A stretch of 64,000 nucleotides of DNA. Origin: Prorocentrum cordatum. Taxonomy: Eukaryota > Sar > Dinophyceae > Prorocentrales > Prorocentraceae. The notes below the pieces were generated by a model. It was not told the DNA's origin and searched no databases. It saw only the letters and a program-made list of their open reading frames with translations. This document shows positions 42,431 to 53,164 of the stretch, in pieces (position 1 is the first letter of the stretch; each line of letters begins with the position of its first letter). The translations under genes and the position numbers were made by a program. The DNA is taken from assembly GCA_963575745.1 (NCBI GenBank), contig CAUYUJ010015835.1, positions 142,501 through 206,500 on the forward strand. Reading direction: 5' to 3'.

Positions 42431-43232
42431 AAGGCAGCTGAGTGGGCGGGTGCGAGGCAGAGGCCAGCGGGAGTGCACGATTTTCGCACGCTCGACTTGC
42501 GGCCCATGCCTGCACCAACGCCGCAGAGCGAACCTCGCCCCAGCCAACAGACCGAAACTCCACTCTCCCCGCCCCCGCCCTGTCCCCAGTACCCCCAGAT
42601 TGGACGGAACTGCACGGGGCTGGCAGGACGAATGGCCAGCTCGACGTAGCTCTCATTCTGCACAGGAAGGGAAGGCTAAGGGGCAAGACCGAAGGGAGGT
42701 ATGATGACGAGAGAGAGAGGGAGAAGGTTGTTACTCAGACCGATCACTTCCTACTCTCGTGGGCGCAAGAAATAGGCCGCGTGGAGCACCACAACGGGAA
42801 TTACCACACGGAAAACTGTGCCAAGGTAAATGCAGCCGCGTCGGACGACGTATTTGAGCGAGAGGAGGAGAAATCTTCGCACCCTCGCGGCGCGGACCGA
42901 GGCGGCAGACAGCACGCGGTTATCAAGGCGCCAAGACGGAGGCTTGAGGGGGGGCTGTCTCGCAGCAAACACCTGCGCAGGCGAGGCGAGGAGGATGATC
43001 GCGAGGGCAGAGCACGAAGGAGTGAAGCTGGAACGCAGGCTTACATCCTCCCTCCGGCACTCCTGATCCCCCCTTCAAATCCTCCCCCACTTCACAAACA
43101 TAAACAGCAAGTGTGCAATTACATGTCACGAAGCTCGGCGATAAGATATGGCCGCGATAACCACGCGGAAGCAGTGCAAGCTGAGGCATCTTCGCACACT
43201 CACAGCGCACATAGAGATACACAGCAGCACGA
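42431..43232. other. No gene; diverged duplication relic
   Basis: Contains the relic of segments B and C at 42545-42700 (CCCCCAGATTGGACGGAACT and GGCCAGCTCGACGTAGCTCT). The remaining sequence to 43232 has no recognised coding. Confidence 0.55.
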
Positions 43233-45020
43233 TTATTTCAGTAGGCGCCTCAGAGAGCCTGGCAGACCGCGCGGGAAGAACATGTCAGCGATCGCCATCA
43301 TGGCAAGGCGGCCAAGGGGTGTCCCGGCGACCAGCTGCAGCTTAGAGTCGGCGTGGCTCGGCATCAGCACAATGAAACCTGAGTCGCCGGCCGCCACGGG
43401 GACGTCCACGGACTGCTTTTGGGGCAGCTCGCAGAACGCGCCGTGAACCATAATTCGCATCCAGCATGCCTCCGGGGTCCAGATCGCGCGGGACATTAGC
43501 CCGGCAGCGCAGCGGTTGTCGCGGGATCGACGTAGTCCTTCATGGACGCGAACATGGAACCACGGCCGTGCGAGGGCAGCGTCGGCCTCCGGCTCGCGAG
43601 GTGTTCCGTGCTGCCGTCCGCCACGAGGCCGGCTGAGTCCCAGTTCCTCGCCCTCCTCGCGCACCTCGGCCGGTGACGACCTCGCAGTAGGTAGCGGGTT
43701 AGGGCCCGTAGGCAGCCGCGCCGCCTCCCCCTGGCCCCGAGAGGGGACGCTGGGGCGGAGGGGCCTGTCCATCTCCGCTCTCGCAGCTGGAAGCGGGGTG
43801 GGGCCCGTAGGCTGCCTCGCCGCCTCCCCCGGGCCCCGACAGGGGACGCTGGGGGGGAGGGGATTGCCCACCTCCGCCGCGCGGCCATCACGCCCAGCGG
43901 CATCAGCATCGGCAGCGGCATCACGGTCTAGAGCCACGCGCTGCCAATGACAGCGCAAGGCAGCCCCACGGTCTGGCATGGGGAGCAACATCGCCGCCGC
44001 CGTCAGCTTGCCCCCTGTCACGAGCAGCACGCCGGCATCGGAGACCACGGCGTAGCGGTCCACGGCAGCCGGAAGGTCCTCCAGCGCGGGGCAAGTCCCC
44101 ATCTGCACCTTTTGCATCGCCATCGGCCGAAGGAGAGCAGACGTAGGCGGAGCAGCCTCAGTAGGATCTTGGGGCCGCCGCTGCTCAGCAGTAATGCCGA
44201 GCTCCACTGCGGCCGCGGTGCTCAGGGAGGAGTCGGAGTCGGCGCTGGCGTGGTCGTCGGCACTACCGTGGTGCTCGCTCTGCAACTCCACGCCGGTGAT
44301 CAGGTCAGCCAGCAGCGCCTCGGGAGGACCAGCACTGGCTGGATGCGCAGCAAGGCGGGCACGAGGCAGAGCATGATCTGCATCATCACTAGCAGGAACA
44401 CGTACGGCAGGGACGGCACAAGGGAGAGCACGAGTGCGAGCAGCAGCAGCGGCTGCAGCTTGGCGCTGCTCTGCGGTCAGGCGTGCCGTGTCAGCCTCGC
44501 GCTCAGCCACTGCTAAGCGCCCGGCCCCAGCCTGTCGCGAAGCACGGGCGCGGCGCCTCGGCCAAGCAGCGCGGTATGGTGTCTCACCGGGCACGTTGTC
44601 ACCACGGGGCCAGCAGTGGCAGCGGCTCGCGACCGCGCCGCCAGAGAAAAAACTAAGGGGCTGGATCGCGAGCGCAAGCCAACCAGCCTCGGCGACCACC
44701 ACGGCGCAGCTGGTGCCATTGTCTCGGCGCCCAAGCCAGCCAGACCTGGCGCAGGGCTGGCAGGCGGCAGCGGCGGCACCCGTACACCCACAGCCTCCGG
44801 CGCCTCCACGTGCGCCACGAGCTCCGGCAGCAGGATGTCCACGGGCGACACGACGAGGCCTAGGGGGGTGCCACACCCCATCAGGTTGCGCACGTCCATC
44901 GCCTGCACTTGCGCATGCCGGATGGCGACCCTGCGCGTCCGGAGGCGACGTCTGCCCGCAGCGGAGGCCACACCAGCTGGGCGGCACAACATGGGGCAGG
45001 ACATCAGCATGTAACCAGCG
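43233..45020 (-). CDS. Unknown protein, probably broken
   Basis: A minus-strand frame of 584 residues (44987-43233) ends in PLGRLAMMAIADMFFPRGLP and GSLRRLLK. Its protein-like part starts around 44700: AVVVAEAGWLALAIQPLSFF, an Ala/Arg/Glu-rich segment (READTARLTAEQRQ), ALLADLITGVELQSEHHGSA, YAVVSDAGVLLVTGGKLTAA, two related 33-residue repeats (NPLPPSVPCRGPGEAARQPT and RPLRPSVPSRGQGEAARLPT), then WTPEACWMRIMVHGAF and VDVPVAAGDSGFIVL. Upstream, 45020-44680, the more protein-like frame is another one (VRNLMGCGTPLGLVVSPVDI, LLPELVAHVEAPEAV), implying a frameshift or intron near 44690. I recognise no family; it may be a host gene or a retroelement ORF. Confidence 0.4.
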   Translation of the reverse strand, partial: RWLHADVLPHVVPPSWCGLRCGQTSPPDAQGRHPACASAGDGRAQPDGVWHPPRPRRVARGHPAAGARGARGGAGGCGCTGAAAAACQPCARSGWLGRRDNGTSCAVVVAEAGWLALAIQPLSFFSGGAVASRCHCWPRGDNVPGETPYRAAWPRRRARASRQAGAGRLAVAEREADTARLTAEQRQAAAAAAARTRALPCAVPAVRVPASDDADHALPRARLAAHPASAGPPEALLADLITGVELQSEHHGSADDHASADSDSSLSTAAAVELGITAEQRRPQDPTEAAPPTSALLRPMAMQKVQMGTCPALEDLPAAVDRYAVVSDAGVLLVTGGKLTAAAMLLPMPDRGAALRCHWQRVALDRDAAADADAAGRDGRAAEVGNPLPPSVPCRGPGEAARQPTGPTPLPAARAEMDRPLRPSVPSRGQGEAARLPTGPNPLPTARSSPAEVREEGEELGLSRPRGGRQHGTPREPEADAALARPWFHVRVHEGLRRSRDNRCAAGLMSRAIWTPEACWMRIMVHGAFCELPQKQSVDVPVAAGDSGFIVLMPSHADSKLQLVAGTPLGRLAMMAIADMFFPRGLPGSLRRLLK

Positions 45021-45416
45021 AGCGGCGGCGCGGCAGGGCCCGCACGCCCGATGCGCGGGCGCGGGCCGGCGCGCGTGGCTGCCCGCCCCGAGAGAGGTTC
45101 GCCGTACCTGGTACGGCGCCCGAAACCTTTCCTGCTAACAAAGGAGATTACCATGTGGGGCTTACCGTCGGAATGATTCGCGTTTTTCATATTGCCCTGA
45201 TTTTCACGCTGGTTGCCGAGCGCGTCCAAAATCCATGATCCTCGAATCTCGATTTTCCAATTGGTTTTCGGGACATGCGTAGCTTGGGCCTCCGGCCAGA
45301 GTTCGGGATGGTTCGGGCGCCCCCGAAACCTTTCGATGAGGCGCAGCTGCTGGAAAGCTTCCGCCTCGTCTGCGACACCGCAGGCAGCGCGCGTTGTGCC
45401 CTCGCGTTGTGCCGCA
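45021..45416. other. No gene seen
   Basis: No recognised coding. Frames on the minus strand from 45020 upward lose protein-like composition. Confidence 0.45.
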
Positions 45417-45470
<54 letters not shown>

Positions 45471-45745
45471 GGGCATTCCGTGACATGCCCCAGGGGGTGT
45501 CCCGTGACATGCCCCAAGGACCTATCCCATGACTTGCTCGACGGGGTGCTCCGTGATATGCACCCGAGGGCGTGACATTCTTGCGTGACAAAGGGGGGGG
45601 ATCGGAAGAGGAGGACGAGGAGGAGGAGGAGGAAAAGGAGTAGGAGGAGGACAGAGGATGAGGACAACGAGGACGGCGACGACGACGACGACGAGGGGTA
45701 TTCCGTGACACGCCCGAAGGGTATTCCGTGACAGGCCCCGTGGTT
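45417..45745 (+). repeat. GAC array and TCCGTGACATGCCC minisatellite
   Basis: (GAC)n at 45418-45469, then units TTCCGTGACATGCCCCAGGG, GTCCCGTGACATGCCCCAAG, ATCCCATGACTTGC, CTCCGTGATATGCACC and further variants to about 45595. After a GGA/GAC stretch (45605-45695) the unit returns as ATTCCGTGACACGCCC and ATTCCGTGACAGGCCC. The unit is 22-30 bp and degenerate. Confidence 0.8.
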
Positions 45746-45942
45746 TTCGCATGTGTTTTCTTCCAGGGAAAAACGATGGGGGAGGAAGGAGAACGGAGAT
45801 TCCGTGACTTGTCTACCCTGGTTTTCTTTGCTCTTGGGTTTCTCGCAAGACGTTATTGTTTCAGTTTGTTGTTGGCTTCCGTGTCTCAATTTTATGGTTT
45901 GTCATGTTGCTGTTCAAGTTGTTCTCACATGTCGCTTTGATT

Positions 45943-46068
45943 TTCGCTCTTTTCGCGCTTTTCGCACTTGTCGCATTTTTCTATTTTTCGCGCTTTTCGC
46001 ACTTTTCGCACTTCTCGCGTTTTTCTATTTTTCGCACTTTTCGCACTTTTCTACTTTTCGCGGCGTTC
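45943..46068 (-). repeat. Nonamer array, inverted copy
   Basis: TTTTCGCAC/TTTTCGCGC nonamers with TTTTCTAT/TTTTCTAC octamers, the reverse complement of the 37867-38290 array. The shared mix of 9-mers and 8-mers shows the two arrays are one family, about 8 kb apart in opposite orientation. Confidence 0.9.
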
Positions 46069-46263
46069 CCCGCTTATTAAGACCCGGATGTAAGCAGCAC
46101 AGCGGGAACGCCACAGGACCCCGCGGAATCCAACTTCGAACGACCGGGGCCGCGAGCGATTTAAGGTCGAACGATCGACGCGGGGTCAAGAGCTTTTGCG
46201 CGCGCCGACGCCGCACGAACCCGCCGTGCACATCCACACGCCCACGCATGCCGTAGTCCTGCC

Positions 46264-46385
<122 letters not shown>

Positions 46386-46583
46386 TCGTGCCTCCCGCCG
46401 CGGCCTCCCCCCTGTGCTCCGCGCGGTCGCCCCCCCCCTTCCCGCGGGGGGGGGGAGGGGGCGCCCCGTCACCGCGCCCCGCCGTTGGGCTCTCGGAGGG
46501 CTGCGGGGGGCAACGTGCCCGCGAGAGCCGCAGAGGGAGGCCCGTGAGGATATCTCGGGAGGCCTCCTGGAGGCGGCTTGGGG

Positions 46584-47040
46584 TTCGCAGGTGATTTTCC
46601 GCAAGTGTTTCCACGCACTCGCGCTGATCATAGCCAGTGACCCTCGGCGCATCCCGCCACCGCGCCCGGGTTGTAGGTCAGCGGCCTCCCGGATGCTTGC
46701 GAGGATCTTTGGGAGGCCTTTCGGATGCCCCTTGGAGGCGGCTTTGGGGGTGACTAGGGGGCCTCTTGGGGCCTGAGTTGGGCCTCCTGGGGCCTCCTGG
46801 GGCCTCTTGGGCGCACCTCGGGGGCGTGTGGGGGGATCCTGGGGCCATCTTGGGGCTGAGGGCTCAAGAATGTCAGTTCCTGTTCCCCCTCTCGGGGCCG
46901 TCTTGGGGGCCTCTTGGGCCCCTTTTGGGGGCTATTGGGCCGTTTGGGGGCGATTTGGGGCCTGATGTGGGCCTCTTGGCCTCTCATAGGGGGCGTGTGG
47001 GGGGATCTTGCGGCCACCTTAGGAACGATTTGCTTGTAGG
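46584..47040 (+). repeat. Second copy of the minisatellite element
   Basis: Begins TTCGCAGGTGATTTTCCGCA and CGCGCTGATCATA, matching the head of the element at 34623. It continues with GGCCTCTTGGGGCC-type units to about 46995. The spacer with AATCCTTCA is absent, so this copy is simpler. The shared head shows a mobile or duplicated unit rather than two independent satellites. Confidence 0.8.
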
Positions 47041-47097
47041 ATACGGGATGGACGAGGAGGAGTTGGAGCCCGGGTGCGGCCCAGAGGGCGGGTGGAT

Positions 47098-47332
47098 GAC
47101 AACATCCCTCCTCAAAATCAAACGCAAGTTTTCCCGCGACATGGCGGCGCCCCATGACCCCCAAATTGCAATGTTCGCGCCGAAATTGGCGGCTGCAAAC
47201 ATAAAATCTGACCCCGCTGGCCGCGTTTCGCGCGTCGATCAGCATAAAAAACTTGCGTTTGATTTCGAGGAGGGTTGTAGGGATGGGGGATGTCATGGCC
47301 AAGGCCATGACATCTCCTCAGATGTCATGGCC
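47098..47332. repeat. Small inverted-repeat element plus hairpin
   Basis: Left arm ACATCCCTCCTCAAAATCAA then ACGCAAGTTTT (47101-47131); right arm is its reverse complement with few mismatches, AAAACTTGCGTTTGATTTCG then AGGAGGGTTGT (about 47248-47278). The inside is about 115 bp and non-coding. Next to it, 47289-47314 is a perfect 12-bp hairpin (GATGTCATGGCC, spacer AA, GGCCATGACATC), with a third direct copy of the arm at 47321-47332. The shape suggests a MITE. Confidence 0.8.
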
Positions 47333-48406
47333 CCTCCTCTTATTTCCACACGTTCCCTGGCCCCCCCCCTGGTCCGCGCACATGATTCGGGCCACGGTGT
47401 GCGAACCTCCCTCTTGGACGCCCCCCTCTTTGAATGCCCCCGATGTGGGGGGAGGACAAACGGGAGCACGAGGAGGAAGAGGGGAAAAGGGAGAGGCAGA
47501 GTAATGAGAGGGAGAGGAAGGGGAAGAGCTGCGGAAGAGGAATGGGACGGCGTGTGGGGGAGGAGGGCTGGGGGAGGGGAGGAGAAGGAAGAGGAAGGGA
47601 AGAGCTGTGGAGTTGGAGGAAGAGGAAGATGTGTAGAGGAGGAGGAGAAGGAGGAGGGCTGGGGGGGGACAGGGAGGAGCAAGGAGGGGGAAGAGGAGCA
47701 GCGGGACGGGCAAAGTGGAGGCTGGAGGAGGCGTCCGCAAGGGTTGAGCGATTAGATGTGGATGTCCTTGGCCGGGGCGACCGGTCAGTTGTCTTTGGCC
47801 TAGTGCAGGAGGGAGCATTTGCGAGGTGGCAGAAGAGAGCGAAAGCGAAACAGAGAGGCACACAGGCAAGAAGAGAGAGAGAGAGAGATATATATATAGA
47901 GAGAGAGAGAGCGACACGGCACAGTAAGCAGAACGGAAAGAGGAGATGTTGGCACGTTAAATGAGGTGTGCGTGCTTGCGATTATTTCAAAGAAGCGTCT
48001 TGCGAGTCGTTACGGGTGTCTGACGTGCCTCTTATTGTCGCGGCGATGGACCCGTTCATGAAGCGGTACATGGACAAGCGGGACCAAGGCGCCTCGAATA
48101 CGCAGCAGGGTTGACGACATCGAGTTGGAGGAGGGGGAGGAGAGGGAGTGAAAAGCTGGTTCCATGTATGAGAACGTATGCCCACATCCCGCTCAACAGA
48201 TTGATGACACGTTGTTACTAACAACCTGTTTCTTTTGGCACGAACGGCTGTGGAAGCATGAGTCGGTTAGCCCCCTGCGTGTTCTCTTTGGAATCCATCA
48301 ATCACACGATGTGGGATAGCGCAGACTTTCATAGACATGACGCAATTACTTCAGATGGGCTTGCAAGCCATTCCGCCACAGCTCGTCTCTCTCTCTCTCT
48401 CTCTAT

Positions 48407-48442
<36 letters not shown>

Positions 48443-48929
48443 GCCTTATTGTTTCCTCTCTGGGCCTACGCAGTGCAACGTTGTGCGGCCTTGCTTCTCC
48501 CTCGTTAATCGGCGAGTTGTGCCATACAGAATTGAAGACGGTAAAGGCAAAGCATCTTCACCATCTTGGCTCATGATCGCTATAACAGTGACGAAACGTC
48601 ATAGTCGGTCTGACAGCGGGGTAGAACACGAACGTTAGTGCAAGCGCGTCCGCGTGAGCGTAGACTCGCATCTCTGACAGTACTTCGGTTTGCTTTTGGA
48701 TCTGGGACTCGAGGACCCGTTCTGGGTCGACCTTGACCAGGTGTGGGATTATTTGGATCAAGTGACAGATATGGAAGTCTTAATATCAGAGCCTAGCGAG
48801 AACGATCAGTAGACTCGCTTAGTTTTCATACATGCACTCAGCCATCGCGACAGCTGGCGCCCAGAAGAACATCAAAAGGTGCACGTGCAGGTGGAGGCTG
48901 GGGAATGCTTCGCTGTTCACGAATACTTA
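47333..48929. other. No gene; GA and CT microsatellites
   Basis: Purine-rich 47440-47720 with GGAAGAGG words; (GA)n with TATATATA at 47874-47911; (CT)n at 48387-48440. The rest has no recognised coding. At 48555-48575 there is a weak likeness to the dinoflagellate spliced leader (listed among the rejected items). Confidence 0.55.
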
Positions 48930-49825
48930 TTGGAAGAGGGCGAGGAGGAGAAGGATGAGGAGGAGGAAGAGTGCGGGAGGGGGAGCAGGAGGAGAAGGAG
49001 GAGGAGGAAGCACCATGTCGAGGAGGAGCAGCTGCAGGAGCAGCAGAAGCATCCAGGGTTTTGTTCGATCGCGCTCTCATGGGTGCCCCCTGAATGGCTG
49101 CGCCCCTGCGCACAGGACTGGCCAGGCTCCTTCCTGGTCCTTCCCCCTCCCCCCTCCCTTCCTCTCCCAGTTGCACACTTGTCGCGCGGTGTGCAAGGGA
49201 GGGGTCGGGGAAGGAGGACGGAGGCACGGCGGGGTACCTACGTATGTGGGGGAAGAAATAAAGAGAGAGAAGAGAGAAGGGAGAAGCGAGAAGAGAGAAG
49301 AAAGAAGAGAGGAAGTTTGAGAAGACAGAAGAGAGAAGAGAGAAGTGGGCAGGTTGGGAGCAGACGGGAACGAGAACGGATGAGGAAGAGGAGAGCACCG
49401 ACGACGACGACGACGAGCGAGGGAGGGAAGAAGGTTGCAGGTGGAAGATTGAAAGTAGATGGTGCCTATAAGATCTGTACTGCTGCATCGTCTTCTGCTC
49501 GTGCAGGGCGGGTGGAGAACGGCCGTGGCCTCAGCACTAGGAGGATTGGATTGGAGTGCGCCTCGAGAAATGCGAGTTCAACTATTCGCGGGTTAAAAGG
49601 AATAGCACTATATATCCCAAGTTTGCGACTTCTAGCTCTCTTAATCTAAGTTGCGGGTCTAGGTAAACTAAGTAACGTCTGGTTGTCCCTCCCCTCCCAT
49701 CCCTAACCCTCCCTCCCTCCCTGCTCCCCTCTCACCCACCCCTCCCTCCCCTCCCCAGCCCCCTCCCCTCCCTGGCCTCCTCCCCTCCGTAACCCCCCCC
49801 GATCGAATCCCATCCCCCTCCCTCA
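48930..49825. other. Purine repeats, then C/T tract before an exon
   Basis: GGA/GAG repeats at about 48935-49040, GAGAGAAGAG repeats at 49258-49345, a short GAC run at 49400-49420. From about 49685 to 49825 the plus strand is almost all C and T, ending TCCCTCAG directly before a coding segment, which looks like a branch-to-acceptor tract of an intron. Confidence 0.6.
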
Positions 49826-49905
49826 GGCGCAGCGGTGCTCACGCACATATACCTCCTCGTGGGCTGCGCCCTGCCCGTGTTCTTCGCGTTCTTTGTGATG
49901 AGGCG
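49826..49905 (+). CDS. Dolichol kinase-like exon (partial)
   Basis: Dolichol kinase phosphorylates dolichol with CTP in the endoplasmic reticulum membrane for N-glycosylation. The translation AAVLTHIYLLVGCALPVFFA (49828-49887) then FFVMRR closely resembles the conserved LTHIYLLxGxxLP membrane segment that precedes the catalytic GVGDxxAS motif in that enzyme. A C/T-rich tract ending in CAG sits directly upstream, as for a 3' splice site. The frame stays open to 50134, but beyond about 49905 it no longer resembles the family, so the exon probably ends there. The following exon with the GVGD motif was not found in the next 2 kb. This is the best candidate for host coding sequence here, but one short match could mislead. 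Confidence 0.5.
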
Positions 49906-50705
49906 CCGCTCCACTTGGCTGGGCTTGGGCCAAGAATGGCGCGATTCGTTCCCCACCCGACAGGTCGGGGATGCTGAAGTCAAAAAGCTTCCAGCCCGCC
50001 TCGCGCACCCTGCATACCGCGGTCGCCAGGCCCACAGTGTGCCGGTGCTCCCTAGGTATCTTGCCTCGTGTCTCCGTCGAATAACGATTACATTCCGCGA
50101 CCGCTACGTCCCAAAGTGTGCTGGTGTTTCCTGAGGATCCCGTTTCGCGTTTTCGGGTGGGGATCTCTTGAAGCCAAACAATGGTATATGACCAGACCTG
50201 GTGTGATGTACAGGCAGGGGTATCGTGTATTCTGATCGCTCGTGTAACATGTGTGACTGATTTGCCCACCCCGTGCAGCAGTACAGCTTGGTAAGCGTCG
50301 CTTCGCTACTTAATCATGCTGCGCGCTGCCAAATAGGATTCGCCACAGCTAGTTTAGCTTGGAATAAGTACGCGGATATGCGATTCGAACATTGTCGCCC
50401 GACCTAGCGCAGCGCAGTTTCGGTTCAGCAGAAGCAAAACACAACGAGCTGCATAGACTGACCCAGTCACTGCTAGCACAGCACGCTTCGATACCGGTTA
50501 CATGTTACAATGGAGGATTGGAATCCAGCGGCATTGCAGAGAAGGGGAAGCAGAAGAGGAATGATAATCAGGTCCGACAGAAGCGGGGAAGGATAGAGGC
50601 CAGAGAGATGGAGGGGATTGGATTCGAACGACCATTTTCTGGATGCGTTTCGTTTGTGCTGCAGCCGCCTCCTCCTCCTCCTCCTCCTCTTCCTCCTCCT
50701 CCTCG
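49906..50705. other. No gene seen; short TCC array
   Basis: Likely intronic or intergenic. A TCC array lies at about 50670-50705 just before the next coding-like block. No exon recognised. Confidence 0.5.
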
Positions 50706-50709
50706 TCCT

Positions 50710-51905
50710 TCCACTGGACGAGAAGGAGAAGGACCTGCATGAATTCGGCGACTACAAGACGTGCAAGAACATGGGTGCGCCGCAGGCCCACTACCTAAAG
50801 GCGCTCGACTTCGTGGACAAGTGGGGCGAGAACATGCAGCTGCACAACGTGTGCAGGAGGAGCACAGGCTGGGACACGGTCAAGGACTGCGCCTGCTCGT
50901 GCGGGCTAATTTCCCCAACAGGCTGTGGTGGAGAGGCCCCAGCGCTATCTCGAGGGGCGACGCGTGGAAGTTTTAGTGCGAAGTGGATTGGAAGGCGCCG
51001 GTGACCGCACAGGAGATTTCCCCCGAGGACAAGCTCATGAAAGAATGAGTGAACAAGATAGAAAGACTTCAACGAGGACTGCGAGCAGTGGCCCGAGATC
51101 GGCTGCACATCGAGGTTCCACCCGCACCGCAATGGGCCATCGATGGCGGTGGAGCTCATCGTCAGTGGCAAGTGGGAGGCGTTTGCAGCTGAGAGGCTGC
51201 CGCAAGCGATCGACGACGCCATCAAAGAGCACCACTACAAGTTCTTCGAAGCGGCCCAGAAGCTGAGCCCAGAGGAACTGCACGAGTTGATCCCACCTGC
51301 CTTCCCGATGACGCACCAAATCGAGGCCTGCGCTCTGATTGCAAAGTACCCAGCGGACGCGTGGCAAGCAGCAGGGAGAAAGTACTTCTCGACGCGCGGC
51401 TGGTGCGAGCTTGCGATGCGGACGCGAAGAACGACTTGGCGAACCTGCAGAGCGTCATTGAAATAGCCACGAGGGAGTTGAAGACCGCCGAGAAGTTCGA
51501 GCTGAAGGAGGTCGAGGAGCTCAAGCGACGTCAGGATCTCCGCGAGAAAACGGGCACCACGCTGGACGGCACCGAGAGCTTCGAGATGCACGCCGACCCA
51601 GGTGAAGCGGCTAGCTCCAGCGGCCGCGCGCGAGGGCGCCCACTTGCGCAGCCAGGAGGAGCACTAGCGAGGGCATTTCGGAGTGCGACCCCAGGCAGGC
51701 ACGACGGCACCGCCCCAGCAGCGACAGACGAGCTCAGAGGGACTGTCACTAGCGAGGGCATCTCAGCGCGCGGACCCTTAGGAGAGGAGCTCGCACCGAC
51801 AAACGTCTTTGTTTTTTTTTCTGGAGCGCCGACAAGCACACCGCCGCGGGGACGACGAGTGGAAAACGAGGGCCCACAGAGACCGCTGGAGCGTCATCCT
51901 TAAGG
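50710..51905 (+). pseudogene. Unknown broken reading frame
   Basis: Protein-like segments in changing plus-strand frames. First, 50713-50905: LDEKEKDLHEFGDYKTCKNM, then KALDFVDKWGENMQLHNVCR. Another at about 50905-50985 includes FPNRLWWRGPSAISRGDAWK, and one at about 51000-51045 includes APVTAQEISPEDKLMKE before a TGA stop. After a one-base frame change near 51063 comes DFNEDCEQWPEIG and, 51143-51400, MAVELIVSGKWEAFAAERLP, AIKEHHYKFFEAAQKLSPEE and PMTHQIEACALIAKYPADAW. Then, from about 51420, a third frame gives ATRELKTAEKFELKEVEELK, a probable coiled coil. At least three frame changes and one stop. I recognise no family; a retroelement ORF is plausible. It lies on the same strand as the dolichol kinase-like exon. 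Confidence 0.4.
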
Positions 51906-52588
51906 GCCCTTCCCCAGCGAAACGACCGAGGCACGCGACCAGCATCACCGATTTGGAAGCCTCTCACACGCCGCGACAGCAATAGCATCGCTCGCCCCTA
52001 CTTAGACGCCGGCCGGAAGGGGGGGCACATCAGAGGTGCAATTTGAATATTTCAAGGATACAGAGTGATGCAGCACAGGATTGTGCCGGACGCTGCATTG
52101 CATGGCTCGACCATCGGCCAGCAAGTCCAGGAAGCGAAATGAGCCTAGAGAAAGAAGGATTATATTCGAAGCGCGGGCACGGCAGGACGCAGGTATAATA
52201 TCAATTAGGCCCCCCCAGCAGAAGCTTGGCACGAAGGGGCCTCTTGCATTCTCTTCTCTATCCCCTGCGTCGCTGAGCGAGGTCGCGTCGTCGCCCCCCC
52301 CCCGTGCTTGGGAGCCCTGCTCGCCCAGCGCGCCCCCCTCGGAATGGGCGCGCGCGAGGGCCAACAGCTGCTCCCCCCGCATTGACCCGTAGGGACTCGT
52401 ACTCACAAGGTGGCGAGCCTCCCTTTCGGGGCCACTTCGGAGCTCGCCCTTTGGAGTTTCGGGGCATACCCCCTGCTGGCCCCATGATAACTCTGGGTCT
52501 GCGGCACAGTAAACTCGCAGGAGATTTTGCAAGTCTTACCCCACTGCTCTTTTTTAGGCGTTTCGACGCCGACCCCCTATATGCGGAT
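51906..52588. other. No gene seen
   Basis: Nothing recognised; a C run at 52295-52302 and GC-rich sequence to 52400. Confidence 0.5.
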
Positions 52589-52765
52589 GTCCTGTCCTGT
52601 CCTGTCCTGTCCTGTCCTGTCCTGTCCTGTCCTGTCCTGTCCTGTCCTGTCCTGTCCTGTCCTGTCCTGTCCTGTCCTCCTCCTCCTCCTTTCCTCCTCC
52701 TCCTCCTCCTCCTCCTCCTCCTCCTCCTCCTCCTCCTCCTCCTCCTCCTCCTCCTCCTCCTCGTG
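52589..52765 (+). repeat. (TCCTG)n then (TCC)n array
   Basis: A pure pentamer array TCCTG (52589-52678, about 18 units) changes directly into a TCC array (52679-52763). The two share TCC, so one may have seeded the other. A frame through the pentamer gives Ser-Cys-Pro-Val-Leu repeats that should not be called a gene. Confidence 0.97.
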
Positions 52766-53164
52766 TTCATACTCCACACCCTCCTAAAACACCTCCTCTT
52801 CCTCCTCCCCCTGGTACCCAAGAGGCCGTTGGAGGCATCCGAAGGTCCATGGAGGTCCCCATGACTTTCTGGAAGTTTCCCGAAGTGTACCGTTCACACA
52901 ACGTCAAGCAGCTACATCGTCGGACCTCGTGTTTCCTCGTCCTCCTCCCCGCCGCCCTGCTGGAGGAGGAAGACGAGAAGTACGGGTGTAGGATGCAGAG
53001 GAGGAAGATAATTCTCCAGAATCCACCCAAATCAATCACGCCGCCTTCGAGCATCTCTCAGGACTCGATTGTTGCAAGTGGATGATGCGCTGGCTCTGGT
53101 GCGCCCACTGAAAGGACCACGAGCAGGAGGACGAGGACGAGGGTGGGGAAGGAAGGGGAGAGGA
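52766..53164. other. No gene seen
   Basis: No recognised coding. The words GAGGAAGACGAGAAG and GAGGACGAGGACGAG are short purine runs. Confidence 0.5.

Noticed and set aside
48555-48580. ACCATCTTGGCTCATG as a relic of the dinoflagellate spliced leader
   Set aside because: Only about 15 of 21 positions match the leader as I recall it, and the upstream half does not fit.
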